A stretch of 53,421 nucleotides of DNA. Origin: an uncultured Clostridium sp. GTDB taxonomy: Bacteria > Bacillota > Clostridia > TANB77 > CAG-508. The stretch lies in the NCBI GenBank assembly GCA_900553125.1, contig USCB01000009.1, positions 1-53,421 on the forward strand. The letters run 5' to 3'. A program made the position numbers and the translations under genes. Numbering within the stretch: the first letter of the stretch is position 1; every line of letters begins with the position of its first letter. This document shows, piece by piece, positions 35,125 through 44,963 of this stretch. The notes under the pieces are model-generated. The model saw only the letters and a program-made list of their open reading frames with translations. It did no database searches and was not told where the DNA came from.

Positions 35125-36456
35125 TCACCCCTTAGTCGGTACCTTTATAACAACCTCTGTGCCCTTCCCAACTTCACTTTTTATATCAATGCTTCCACCG
35201 TTTTTATCAAGAATTTCCTTAGCAATAGAAAGCCCCAAACCTGTTCCTCCGTTTTCTCTGCTTCTTGCCTTGTCCACTCTATAAAAACGCTCGAAAATTC
35301 TATTTAAATCTTCTTCTGGAATTCCTATACCATTATCTATTATTTTTATATATGCATCATTATATACAAATCCAACATAAATCTTTAATAATCCACCTTC
35401 TGGGGTATATTTTATACTATTTGTTAAAATATTTAAAACAACTCTTTCAATATCATCTCTATCAGCAAATACTGGTGGCACATCTGCTGTTACAAAGTTT
35501 TCTACTTGGTGATTTTTCTTTTTTATTTCAATTGCAAGTTTGTCCTGGCATTCTTTTACCATTTCTCCTAAATCAAAACTTTCCTTTTTTATTTTCTTTC
35601 TATTGCTGTCTATTCTAGAAAGTTCTAATAAGTCTGTAACAAGTCTTGCCATTCGTCTTGCCTCTGTTGCAATCACTCCTAAAAATTCTTTTTTGGTTTT
35701 CTCATCATATTCACCTTCAAGAAGAGTATCAGCATATCCCATTATAGAAGTTATTGGTGTTTTTAATTCATGCGAAACATCCGCAACAAATTCTTTTCTC
35801 ATATTATCAAGCCTTTCATGTTCTATGCTGTCTGGTATGAATGCTATAACCCCTGCCGGAATATCTTGTTTATTTCTAAATGGTGAAAATAATACATCAA
35901 GATTAGCATCTCCTACATTTACCTTTTGTGTAGTTGATGTCCAGTTATCTAAATATATTATTTTTTCCATGTTTATATTTTTATCGTATTTATGAAAAAC
36001 ATCTTCAAAAGTGTTGTCTTCTGGCGATATTTTCAACAATCTTTTGGCTGCTGGGTTTATTAGTGCTATTGTTCCATCTCTATTAAACACAACAATCCCT
36101 TCAGTCGTATGTAATACAATTTTTCCCATCTCAATTTGCTCTGTAGATTTTTCTTCATCTTTACTCTTTAAGTATTTATTTATTGGGTAAACTATTACTT
36201 TTGACATATAAACTCCAAGTACAACTGAAATTATACTAAATACTACTGCACAAATTATAAGTTCTTTGCTTATTTTCTCAGATAATTCCTCTATTTCAAT
36301 ATCTACTTGTTTTACATCTGTAATTTGTTCTGTGTTAATTTTGTCATGAATTTGTACTATATTAGATTGTAGCGTTATTCCTAATGATATTAAAACAATA
36401 ACTTCTACAATAAATATTCCTAAAACTACTTTTAAAGGTGTATTTTTCTTTAACAC
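35125..36456 (-). CDS. Sensor histidine kinase, PhoR/WalK-like
   Basis: This 443-aa membrane sensor kinase has two helices (about residues 9-31 and 66-84) with a short outside loop, a PAS domain (about 105-205: EGIVVFNRDGTIALINPAA), a HisKA domain with the phosphorylated His in DVSHELKTP (229), and a complete HATPase_c domain (N box near VVLNILTNSIKYTPEGG, then DNGIGIPEEDLNRIFERFYRVD and GGTGLGLSIAKEI). The domain order matches PhoR more than WalK. No response regulator is in the window. The start is GTG with GAGGGAA, 15 bases after murG, so it is probably co-transcribed with wall-synthesis genes. Confidence 0.9.
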   Translation of the reverse strand: MLKKNTPLKVVLGIFIVEVIVLISLGITLQSNIVQIHDKINTEQITDVKQVDIEIEELSEKISKELIICAVVFSIISVVLGVYMSKVIVYPINKYLKSKDEEKSTEQIEMGKIVLHTTEGIVVFNRDGTIALINPAAKRLLKISPEDNTFEDVFHKYDKNINMEKIIYLDNWTSTTQKVNVGDANLDVLFSPFRNKQDIPAGVIAFIPDSIEHERLDNMRKEFVADVSHELKTPITSIMGYADTLLEGEYDEKTKKEFLGVIATEARRMARLVTDLLELSRIDSNRKKIKKESFDLGEMVKECQDKLAIEIKKKNHQVENFVTADVPPVFADRDDIERVVLNILTNSIKYTPEGGLLKIYVGFVYNDAYIKIIDNGIGIPEEDLNRIFERFYRVDKARSRENGGTGLGLSIAKEILDKNGGSIDIKSEVGKGTEVVIKVPTKG

Positions 36457-36471
36457 TTTTATTCCCTCTTT

Positions 36472-37588
36472 TCATTTTACCAATTTCTTTATTTCTTTAT
36501 AAATTTTTTCCTCTACATTTTCATTAGATACTTTATATGCTGCTTTTCCCATTTTTTCACATATTTCTTTGTTAAAAATAATTTTTTCAATTTCATCATT
36601 TAGTATATTTCCTGTTAATTCATCATTTTTTATTATCTTTGCTGCTCCAACATTTTCAAGTACCTTCGCATTATACATTTGATGGTCATTGCTTACATTT
36701 GGTAAAGGTATTAATATTGAAGGTTTTGAAAGATTGGCAATTTCTGTAATTGTCATGGCTCCACTTCTTGCAACAACAACATCAGCTATATTTTCTATCT
36801 CTTCCATATTATATATGTATGGTAATATTTTACAGTTTTCTATGTTATTTATATCTATAGACTTTTCTGATAACTCTTTTTTTATTATATCAAATTGTTT
36901 TGGTCCTGTCGCCCAAATTATTTGATATTTTTTATTATTCTTCTTTTCTATAATATCTATCAAAGCCTCATTAATCTTTTGAGCACCTTGACTTCCTCCA
37001 AAAATTAGTATAATAGGTTTTGTTTCATTTAATCCTACATCTTGTATTATTTTATGTCTTTCATTTATACCATAATCACGTTTCTTTACCTTTACTGGCG
37101 TACCTGTAAATACAACATTTTTGCAATTAGGAATTCTTGATTTTGCATCTTCAAAGGAAACCAATATTGTATCAGCTTTTTTTGAAAGAATCTTTACAGC
37201 CTTACCTGGAAAAGCATTACTTTCATGTAACAAAACTGGCACATTGTTTGCTTTTGCAGCCATAACAACTGCACCACAAATATATCCACCTGTTCCAATT
37301 ACAATATCTGGCTTAAATTCTTTTACAATCTTTTTTGCTTCTCCTATTCCAATAAATGTTTTATATAATTTTTTTAGATTTTCTATTGAGATTTTTTTGC
37401 TTAAGCCATAAGCATCAATTGTCTTCAACTTATATCCTGCTCTTGGAACTAAATCATTTTCTAATCCTCTAGTAGTTCCGTATAAATATTATTTCAGAGT
37501 CTTTTTGTTCTTGCTTTATTTTATTTGCTATTGATATTGCCGGATTTATATGTCCAGCCGTTCCTGCTGCCGCAATTATTACTCTCAT
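36472..37588 (-). CDS. murG: MurG, lipid II-forming glycosyltransferase (one +1 recoding site)
   Basis: MurG transfers N-acetylglucosamine to lipid I and is essential for peptidoglycan synthesis. The joined product has 371 aa, normal for the family. The N-terminal glycine-rich loop AAAGTAGHINPA (residues 6-17) lies before the recoding site at codon 37 and GTTRGLENDLVPRAGY lies after it. Later come GGYICGAVVMAA, HESNAFPGK, IFGGSQGAQKINE, the C-terminal donor motif VVARSGAMTITEI, and LPNVSNDHQMYNA. The second loop has GTAGH where GTGGH is usual. ATG follows AAAAGGAGG. Without the +1 step the product would be only 39 aa. Confidence 0.93.
37478..37480 (-). other. CGG +1 recoding site, murG
   Basis: The coding strand reads TTT ATA CGG AAC TAC TAG. 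Skipping C gives ATA GGA ACT ACT AGA, restoring the FIGTTRGLE motif near the MurG N-terminus. Zero frame stops two codons later, so no full-length enzyme exists without recoding. Confidence 0.9.
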
Positions 37589-37604
37589 TAAATATTGCCT
37601 CCTT

Positions 37605-37712
37605 TTTTCTCTTTTAGGGACGGAGATTTTTGGGTATTTTCTCTTTTGGGGACGGAGATTTTTGGGTACTTTTTAAGTATCCAAAAATCTCCGTCCCTAA
37701 AAGAGAAAATAC
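37605..37712. repeat. Variant GGGGACGGAGATTTTT inverted repeat plus direct half copy
   Basis: Between ftsW and murG an inverted pair (37634-37712) has arms GTATTTTCTCTTTTGGGGAC... and the complementary right arm, with the core GGGACGGAGATTTTTGGGTA. A third partial copy (37607-37640) precedes it in direct orientation. The core differs from the main family (GGAGATTTTTGG for GGTTCTTTT), defining a second subfamily. The right edge is 17 bases from the ftsW stop codon. Confidence 0.85.
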
Positions 37713-37729
37713 AATATCTTTTTCCCTCT

Positions 37730-38861
37730 CTATGTTTTTCTACATGCTCTCGAAATATTGAGCAAAACTCCCATCTGACAAAGCATAATAAACAAAGCCG
37801 TTCCTCCATAACTAAAAAATGGTAATGGCATACCTGTTGCTGGCATTGATGATGTTACAACCGCTATATTTATTATAACTTGTATTCCAACAAGTGCCGT
37901 AATTCCCGTAGCTACTAAACTACCGAACATATCTGGTGCTTTCATCGCAATTAAAATACCACGCCAAATAAAAATGGCAAACAATATTATTACAAAAGCA
38001 CAACCTATAAATCCCATTTCTTCAGCTAAAACTGAGAAAATAAAATCATTTTGTGGCTCTGGCAAATATAAATACTTTTGTTTACTTTGACCTAAACCAG
38101 TTCCAAATAATCCTCCGTGAACCTATTGCATATAAACTCTGTATTACTTGCCATCCATCTCCCTTTGCATCGCTCCATGGATTTAAAAATGTTGTAACTC
38201 TTTTTAATCTATATGGTTCAAATATAATTAATGCAATCAATGCAGGCACTCCAACTGCACACCCAGGAACTACCATTTGCCACATTTTACATCCCGCGAT
38301 TACCATCATGATTCCAACAATTCCAATAATAACCATTGATGCACTCATGTGTGGTTCTAACATTATTAGTAAAATTATTGGTGCTATCCATGCCAAATGT
38401 TTAAGCCATCCTTTTATAAAAAACTTTAGTTCCTCTCTATCTCTTGTTAGAATCCCTGCATAAAAAATTATCATACAAAATTTAACAAGTTCGGACGGCT
38501 GGAATGAAAGCGTTTCTGTTATTCCTATCCATCTTTTAGCTCCATTAACTGTTTTTCCTATAACCAAAACTAATACTAATAAAATAATTGATATTATGTA
38601 TGCTATTTTATAAAATTTTTTGTAAAATCTATAGTCTATCTTTGATATCATTGCCATGGCACATAATCCCAAACCTGCAAATGCAGCTTGTTTTACAAAA
38701 TACTTGTAGCTTTTTCCACTTTCTGATAAAGATGTTGGAGAGCTTGCTGATAGTACCATTATTAGACCTATTGTTAATAATAATAATACTGTTATTAATA
38801 GTGTATAATCTATTGGATTTTCTAGGAAACTAGAAAATTTCTTGGCCTTTTTCTTCGCCAT
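37730..38861 (-). CDS. ftsW: FtsW/SpoVE-type lipid II polymerase (one +1 recoding site)
   Basis: This SEDS-family glycosyltransferase has 376 aa after joining. About ten helices are visible. Conserved parts are NGAKRWIGI, FQPSELVKF, LEPHMSASM, RVTTFLNPW and then, across codon 249, AIGSGGLFGTGLGQSKQK, LPEPQNDFIFSVLAEE and GMPLPFFSYGG. The segment after the join, which holds the catalytic PEP/NDF region, is in a different frame, so recoding is required for activity. It sits between mraY and murG, as ftsW and spoVE both do; sporulation SpoVE and vegetative FtsW cannot be separated here. The ATG has AAGGAGA. Confidence 0.93.
38115..38117 (-). other. CGG +1 recoding site, ftsW/spoVE
   Basis: The coding strand reads GGT TCA CGG AGG ATT; skipping C gives TCA GGA GGA TTA TTT GGA, that is AIGS-GGLFGTGLGQS, among the best conserved stretches of the family. 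Confidence 0.9.
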
Positions 38862-38880
38862 TTTTTACTCTCCTTTCTTT

Positions 38881-38934
38881 TTTTGAAATGGGGACGGTTC
38901 TTTTTTGAAAAAGGAACCGTCCCTATTTCAAAAA
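38881..38934. repeat. GGGGACGGTTC palindromic repeat, copy 5
   Basis: A 54-base slightly imperfect inverted repeat lies between mraY and ftsW. Its edge is two bases from the mraY stop codon and its other side is 19 bases from the ftsW start. The outer arm is TTTTGAAATG. Confidence 0.88.
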
Positions 38935-38936
38935 GA

Positions 38937-39917
38937 TCACACAATCAAGATTCCAATTATACACATTAAAAGTGTAATAACTGAAAATACTCTAACTACT
39001 TTATTTTCATTCCATCCAGATAATTCAAAATGATGATGTAATGGTGCCATTTTGAATATCCTATTCCCTGTTTTTTTATAATAATATACTTGAAGTATTA
39101 CAGATAAGGTTTCAAGTATAGGTATCAATGCTATTACTATTAAAAGTAATGGTAGTTTTAGATATAATGCTAAACATGAAATCAATCCACCTAAAAATAA
39201 TGAACCTGTATCTCCCATCATTATTTTTGCAGGATTTAGGTTAAACATTAAAAATCCCAAAATACTTCCTATTGCTATGCTACCTAAAATCGCTACTTCT
39301 CCTACTTCTCTTAACATTGCAATTACTGTTAAACATGTTATTATAATTGCACATACACTAGATGATAAACCATCTACTCCATCAGTTAAGTTTATAGCAT
39401 TTGTTGTTGCAAGTATTACCAAAATTGCAAATGGAATATATAAAAATGATGGCAATGTTATTTCTGTTTTTATTATTGGTATAAATATTTCTGTTCCATG
39501 ACCTGCAAATCGTAATATAAATAATACGTATAACACTGATATTATAAGTAATCCAAGCATTTTATAACTTGGTTTTAAGCCTTTTGTATTATGTAACACT
39601 AATTTTTTGAAATCATCTACAAACCCTACAATTCCAAAGCCTATTGTTAGACATAGCATTGGTATAAGTTTATTGGCTATTTCAACTTTTCCTATTCTGT
39701 TTAAGTATATGTAACTTCCTATGGTACATATTCCAATAGACAACATAAATATTATGCCACCCATTGTTGGTGTACCTTGTTTTTTAAGATGTGATTTTGG
39801 TCCATCTTCTCTTTCGATTTGTCCTACTTTTATTTTTTTCAATATTGGTATAATAATTAATGCTAATACTACTGCAACTGCAAAACTTATTAAAAGTATT
39901 GTTGTTTGAAAATTCAT
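38937..39917 (-). CDS. mraY: MraY, phospho-MurNAc-pentapeptide transferase
   Basis: MraY links the wall precursor to undecaprenyl phosphate in the membrane. It has 326 aa with about ten helices. Motifs are KKQGTPTMGGIIF near the N-terminus, the catalytic VDDFKK, NLTDGVDGLSS, FNLNPAKIMMGDTGSLFLGG and the nucleoside-binding APLHHHFEL. All reading frames are intact. It starts one base after murE, so the two are translationally coupled. Confidence 0.97.
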   Translation of the reverse strand: MNFQTTILLISFAVAVVLALIIIPILKKIKVGQIEREDGPKSHLKKQGTPTMGGIIFMLSIGICTIGSYIYLNRIGKVEIANKLIPMLCLTIGFGIVGFVDDFKKLVLHNTKGLKPSYKMLGLLIISVLYVLFILRFAGHGTEIFIPIIKTEITLPSFLYIPFAILVILATTNAINLTDGVDGLSSSVCAIIITCLTVIAMLREVGEVAILGSIAIGSILGFLMFNLNPAKIMMGDTGSLFLGGLISCLALYLKLPLLLIVIALIPILETLSVILQVYYYKKTGNRIFKMAPLHHHFELSGWNENKVVRVFSVITLLMCIIGILIV

Positions 39918-39918
39918 T

Positions 39919-41406
39919 TTATTTCTTGCCTTTCTTTTTTATTTTGCTAATTATATCATTAACTATAATTCTTTCATCAAAAGGATGTTTAACTCCATTT
40001 ATTTCTTGATATGGTTCGTGTCCTTTTCCTGCTAAAACTATTATATCGGTTTTATTAGCCATTTTTATTGCTTTTGTTATTGCCTCTATTCTATCAACTA
40101 CTACTTCATATTTTCCTTTTGTCTTTTTAATTCCTTCTTCAATTTCAGCCACTATTGTTTCTGGATTTTCTGTACGTGGGTTATCTGATGTTATTATTGT
40201 ATAATCTGCTATTTTCCCCGAAATTTCTCCCATTATTGGACGTTTTCTTGTATCTCTATCTCCTCCACAACCAAATACTGAAATTACTCTTCCTTTTGTA
40301 TATGATTTTACTGCTTGAAGTATGTTTTGTAGACTTTCTGGTGAATGTGCATAATCTATCATTATTGGTATTTCAAGCTTATTTTCTACCATTTCTGACC
40401 TTCCTGGTACTTTGATTTTTTCCAATGCCTCTTTCATTACTGTACTTTCAATTCCTAGTTTTCTACAAACACATATTGCACATAATGCATTATATACTGT
40501 AAATCTTCCTGGGATGTCAACTTTTACTCTTTCATTTCTGTCTGTTATTTTTGCTTTAAAATCAACATATGAATTTGTTATTGTTATATCTTTTGCTAAG
40601 AAGTTTCCGAAATTGTCTATTCCGTATCCTGTTATGTCATTATCTGGAAACATTGCTGGAATTTTGTTTCCCTGTAAATCGTCTATGTTTACAAATCCTG
40701 TTTTACACATATGGAATAATTTTAATTTTGATTGTAAATAGTCTTCCATATCTGGATGTTCATGTGCACTTATATGGTCTTCTGAGAAGTTTGTGAATGC
40801 TACTAAATCGAAGTGACATCCATCAACTCTATGTAGTTTTAAACTTTGTGATGATACTTCCATTACTACATATTCCACTCCTTCTTTTACCATGTTTGCA
40901 AATGTTCTTTGGAGTTCTAAACTTTCTGGTGTTGTTCTATCTGAGTCTGCTATTTTCTTACCATTTATATATGTTGCTATTGTTCCTATTAGACCTACTT
41001 TTTTTCCTGCTTTTTCAAGGATTTCTTTTATCATGAATGTTGTTGTTGTTTTTCCTTTTGTTCCTGTTATTCCTATTAGTTTGAATTTTTGTGATGGATT
41101 TCCATAAAAGTTTGCAGAGCTAATGGCTAAAAATTCTCTTGTGTCTTTGCTTACTATTAGTGTTACTTTTGATGGTATTTTTAGCGTTTTTAGGTCACAT
41201 GTTTCATCTACTACTACTGCTATTGCTCCGTTTTCTATGGCACTGTTAATAAATTCATGCCCATCTACTGTGAATCCTTTTATTGCTACAAATAAAAATC
41301 CTTTCTCTATTTTTTTTGAATTGCTTTCAATTCCTTCGATTTCTAAATCCAATTCTCCTTTGGCTTTTAAGCCGTCGATTCCATCTAAAATATTTTTTAA
41401 ATTCAT
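39919..41406 (-). CDS. murE: MurE, UDP-MurNAc tripeptide ligase, meso-DAP type
   Basis: MurE adds the third stem residue to the wall precursor in the cytoplasm. It has 495 aa. The N-terminal substrate domain (1-105) is followed by the ATP motif GITGTKGKTTT (112-122), the middle domain with TTPESLELQ and EVSSQSLKLHR, and a C-terminal ligase domain with DYAHSPESL, GCGGDRDTRKRP and DNPRTENP. The DNPR motif marks meso-diaminopimelate specificity. It opens the murE-mraY-ftsW-murG-kinase run. ATG has GAAAGGAAG. Confidence 0.97.
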   Translation of the reverse strand: MNLKNILDGIDGLKAKGELDLEIEGIESNSKKIEKGFLFVAIKGFTVDGHEFINSAIENGAIAVVVDETCDLKTLKIPSKVTLIVSKDTREFLAISSANFYGNPSQKFKLIGITGTKGKTTTTFMIKEILEKAGKKVGLIGTIATYINGKKIADSDRTTPESLELQRTFANMVKEGVEYVVMEVSSQSLKLHRVDGCHFDLVAFTNFSEDHISAHEHPDMEDYLQSKLKLFHMCKTGFVNIDDLQGNKIPAMFPDNDITGYGIDNFGNFLAKDITITNSYVDFKAKITDRNERVKVDIPGRFTVYNALCAICVCRKLGIESTVMKEALEKIKVPGRSEMVENKLEIPIMIDYAHSPESLQNILQAVKSYTKGRVISVFGCGGDRDTRKRPIMGEISGKIADYTIITSDNPRTENPETIVAEIEEGIKKTKGKYEVVVDRIEAITKAIKMANKTDIIVLAGKGHEPYQEINGVKHPFDERIIVNDIISKIKKKGKK

Positions 41407-41600
41407 GTTTTTATCTTCCTTTCAAGGATATTTTTTGTAAAAGAAAATAATTATTTCCAATTTTACTTGCTTATTATATATCAAAAATTTTTTTTTGTAT
41501 AGTGTTTTAGGATATTTTTTCTTTATTAATGTTTATGTTGGGAGTGAGGTTTTATAACTTCACATTTTATTATGAATTGTAGAAAGATATTGAAATATAC

Positions 41601-41629
41601 TTGTCTTTTGTTCTCAACTATGATAGAAT
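41601..41629 (+). promoter_or_regulatory. Candidate vegetative promoter of the fucokinase gene
   Basis: TTGTCT, a 17-base spacer and TAGAAT lie 31 bases before the start codon in the 253-base gap that separates divergent murE. I see nothing else in that gap apart from A/T-rich sequence. Confidence 0.45.
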
Positions 41630-41659
41630 TTTAGTAATATTTAATAAAGGAGGATTCAA

Positions 41660-42794
41660 ATGACATTTAATACTTTAAGAAATCAATATATCAAATTAAT
41701 AAAACCATTAAAGATTGACAGTTTTAAAAAAGTTATAAATGTATCTTCCCCTCTTAGAGCAAACTTCTCTGCTGGCTGGAATGACACCCCGCCTTACTGT
41801 AATGAAGTACCCGGTTTTACACTAAACGTGCCAATTTCATATAAAAATACATTTCCTGTTAATGCTAAAATCGAAAAAATTGACTTTCCCAAAATCATAT
41901 TATCTGATAATTATTCAGAAATTGAAATCACAAACATGTCTGACTTATTAGATTGTCAATCTCCATCTATTCCATTTGCATTACATAAATCTGCACTTAT
42001 AGCCTCAGGACTTATTCCTTTTGATATTAACTTTAATTTACAAATGTTCTTAAATAAAAACTCTGGTTTTAAACTAAGTACAAATGTAGTAAATATTCCT
42101 ATTGGCTCTCGGACTTGGAACTAGCAGTATTTTGCTTTATTCTTGTATAAAAGCAATCTTTATGTTTTGTAATAAAGATTTTACAGACATTGAACTATTC
42201 CATATAACCACTTGTGCAGAACAAATCTTGAATACCGGTGGTGGATATCAAGATGCAATTGGTTCATGTTATAATGGATTTAGGTTAATACATTTTTCTC
42301 CTGGATTATTACCTTTGATTAACTGTGAACCTATACATATAGATTTCAAAACTCAGCAAAAATTACAAGATAGAGTTATATTTATCTATACAGGAAAAAC
42401 TCGCGTTGCCAAAAATCTTCTTGCTACAATTATGGGAAACTACATGAATAATGACACAAATACAATCTTAACTCTTAAAGATATTGGCTTAACAGCACTT
42501 GATATGAAAAAAAATCTTCTTGATGGAGATTTAAAGACCTTTTCACAAAATATGATAAAAAGTTTTAATTTAAATATATCTTTAAACAAAAATTTTAGTA
42601 ATAATACCATTGATAGCATTTTAAATTTCTTTTCTGAATATTCCGATGGTTATATGTTATCTGGTGCTGGTAATGGGGGTTTTCTTACTATTCTACTAAA
42701 TGATTGTACTAACAAAGAGTATATTATTAAAATCTTTAATTCAAAATTTAAGGATTCTAATATAGAACTTTATGATTTTAATATTATATTTTAA
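41660..42794 (+). CDS. GHMP-type L-fucokinase (one +1 recoding site)
   Basis: This kinase should phosphorylate L-fucose (or a related sugar such as heptose-7-phosphate). The joined product has 377 aa. The N-terminus has SSPLRANFSAGWNDTPPYCNEVPG, the substrate motif of the kinase half of bifunctional Fkp, and the ATP loop IPIGSGLGTSS straddles the join at codon 151. The C-terminal part has TGGGYQDAIGSCYNGF and the GHMP motif LSGAGNGGFL. Zero frame ends four codons past the CGG and lacks the ATP loop. The neighbouring guanylyltransferase supports fucose. ATG follows AAAGGAGG. Confidence 0.85.
42110..42112 (+). other. CGG +1 recoding site, fucokinase
   Basis: Codons read GGC TCT CGG ACT; skipping C gives TCT GGA CTT GGA ACT AGC, the GSGLGTSS phosphate loop of GHMP kinases. 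Zero frame stops two codons later. Confidence 0.9.
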
Positions 42795-42810
42795 CAAGTC
42801 CTTTACCACT

Positions 42811-43986
42811 CTAATATGACTCTATGGATTTTTTACTTGCTATATCTTTTTCATTATATAACAGATGTGTTTTTTCATCAAAAATGCATCTGTTACTATC
42901 ATTTAAATCACATACAATTGTATAATATTTTCCAGAAATCTCTAATGTTTTTACAAGCACATTCTCTGGAACATTGCAATCAATCACACTATCAATAACA
43001 ACACTATTCTTTCCAATTTTAGATTTTGAGGAAATTATGCTATTCTCTATATAACATTTAGTTGTCAATTTTCCTTCAACTACAGAATTTATTACAATAT
43101 TTTCATTATTATTTCTTTCAAATGCTATTTTTAAAAATTCCTGTGTTGTACCATAATGTATAAATCTTCCGTTTTCAAGATTTTCAATTTCTATAGCCTT
43201 ATTTTTGATTAAATTCCATATCTCTTTTCTTATATGTATTAGTTCTTTCGTTATTTCTGCTTCAGATTTTTGACACAAATACTCATTAAAATCTGCTTTT
43301 AAACAAAGTGGATAAATTAAATCTGTATATAAATTTATCATTACATTATTTAGCTCTATTTTCTTTAAACTTTCAACAGTATCTTCATTATAATAAATAA
43401 TTCCTGTATCTATGTTGACTTTGCCTTCTTTATTTACTGCATTCTTTTCTTTCAATACCTCTATGCTTTCTTTTTGCAATGATTCTTTTAATTTTCCATT
43501 TTGTGTAACAAATACACCATGTCTTTCACCTTGTATTGCATCTGTTAAAACAGAAAATGCAGTATTTTCTTTAAATACTTTTTGATTTATTTTTTTATAA
43601 ATTGTTGTACAATCACCTGACACAATCAAAATACCAGGTTCCATTCTTTCTCCAATTGGCATTACTTCTTCAAATATTTCATCTAATAGTATTTTATTAT
43701 TACCAGAAAATGTTGGTATAAATATTTTTCCTTTATCAGCATATATTGGCATTCTTGTACTTTTTCCTGCGGAATTTATTAATAAAATCTTCTTTTTATT
43801 TGTTTCTACTTGATTTATAATTTTCAATAAAGCTCCACCTGAACCTAGTTTTTCTTTTTCTATTGTTATTATATATTCTGTATCACAAGATAGCTCTTTT
43901 TTTATTTCCATTAATTTACTTTCTAAAATCTTTTTTTGAAACTGATTTGCAACTGTTATTATTATATAATCAAAAATCTTTTTCAC
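42811..43986 (-). CDS. L-fucose-1-phosphate guanylyltransferase-like protein
   Basis: This 391-aa nucleotidyltransferase matches the layout of the N-terminal half of Fkp: EKLGSGGALLKI (residues 47-58), INSAGKSTRMPIYADKGKIF, the acidic GDCTTIY, then a left-handed beta-helix near 290-350 (VVEGKLTTKCYIENSIISSKSKIGKNSVV, in two stretches). It would make GDP-fucose from fucose-1-phosphate. It is convergent with the fucokinase gene, 16 bases apart, whereas Bacteroides and plants carry both halves in one protein. The start is GTG with AAGGAG, and it follows the fucosyltransferase gene by two bases. Confidence 0.8.
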   Translation of the reverse strand: MKKIFDYIIITVANQFQKKILESKLMEIKKELSCDTEYIITIEKEKLGSGGALLKIINQVETNKKKILLINSAGKSTRMPIYADKGKIFIPTFSGNNKILLDEIFEEVMPIGERMEPGILIVSGDCTTIYKKINQKVFKENTAFSVLTDAIQGERHGVFVTQNGKLKESLQKESIEVLKEKNAVNKEGKVNIDTGIIYYNEDTVESLKKIELNNVMINLYTDLIYPLCLKADFNEYLCQKSEAEITKELIHIRKEIWNLIKNKAIEIENLENGRFIHYGTTQEFLKIAFERNNNENIVINSVVEGKLTTKCYIENSIISSKSKIGKNSVVIDSVIDCNVPENVLVKTLEISGKYYTIVCDLNDSNRCIFDEKTHLLYNEKDIASKKSIESY

Positions 43987-43988
43987 AT

Positions 43989-44963
43989 CTAAATTCTCCT
44001 TTTCATCTTTATTTTTTTCTTCACCATTAATAATTTTAAATGTACATTATAAAACCAATTTATAATAAAATATTTTATATAAACTTTGTAAGAATAATAA
44101 TTTTTATTAAATTCTACCTTTTTGGCATTAGGTTTATCTTTATCAAAAATATTATATAGAAAATCCTTCAATCTTTTTTGTTGCTTATTAAAATGCTCTT
44201 CATCTTTAAATATGGGCTCATTTAACATTTCTATATATTTTTCATCATCATTATCAATTTTCTTAACTTCTGTTAAAACTTCATCTAAATTTTCAAATTT
44301 ATTGCAATTAATGAATGACTTTTCATTATATATTTCATTTATTTTAGGGTCACCCCAATATATAGGAATCGCATTTGAAGCAAAAGCATCAAGTATTTTT
44401 TCTGTATTATATTCCGGAAACTGTTGATTTTCACATGCTATAACGAATTTATATTTTTTTTGAAAATTTATCTTATCTATTTTACTATTTCCTATCTTAC
44501 CTCCAATATTATTTAGAAAGAAACCTCCACTGTCCACCTTCTTATATTCGTTTAATTTATTAAATAAATTTTCCCTCATGGAATTACACACATTTTTCCT
44601 ATATACAAAAGCGCAAAATCCTTTATTTTCAATGTCAACAACTGTTTTTCTACTTTTTATCAAATTATATATTTCCTCTTCTAATAATATATTGTATTTC
44701 AAATATCTATCATCAAATTTTATATTATAAAATCCTATTGCATAATCATATAAATTAAAATCAGGTGCTAGATTTTCACCCAATACCAATATTTTTATTG
44801 CATCATTATATTTAAAATGATGATATCCAAAAACCGAACAAAAAATATAATCAGGATTATCAGATATTTCAACATTATATCTTTGTTTTAATATATTTGT
44901 TATTACATTATTTTCTTTGTTTATATCCCAAAAATCAATAAAATTAATTTTAATTGTTTTCAT
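43989..44963 (-). CDS. GT10 alpha-1,3-fucosyltransferase
   Basis: This 324-aa cytoplasmic glycosyltransferase should add fucose from GDP-fucose to a glycan. The GT10 signature FVIACENQQFPEYNTEKILDAFASNAIPIYWGDP is at about residues 175-208 (given here in fragments: KFVIACENQ, EYNTEKILDAF, PIYWGDP). The N-terminal half is the acceptor domain. A basic, Lys-rich C-terminus (about 280-324) resembles the membrane-binding tail of bacterial fucosyltransferases. It lies with fucose-1-phosphate guanylyltransferase and two GT2 enzymes, so it probably decorates a surface polysaccharide. Confidence 0.88.
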   Translation of the reverse strand: MKTIKINFIDFWDINKENNVITNILKQRYNVEISDNPDYIFCSVFGYHHFKYNDAIKILVLGENLAPDFNLYDYAIGFYNIKFDDRYLKYNILLEEEIYNLIKSRKTVVDIENKGFCAFVYRKNVCNSMRENLFNKLNEYKKVDSGGFFLNNIGGKIGNSKIDKINFQKKYKFVIACENQQFPEYNTEKILDAFASNAIPIYWGDPKINEIYNEKSFINCNKFENLDEVLTEVKKIDNDDEKYIEMLNEPIFKDEEHFNKQQKRLKDFLYNIFDKDKPNAKKVEFNKNYYSYKVYIKYFIINWFYNVHLKLLMVKKKIKMKRRI

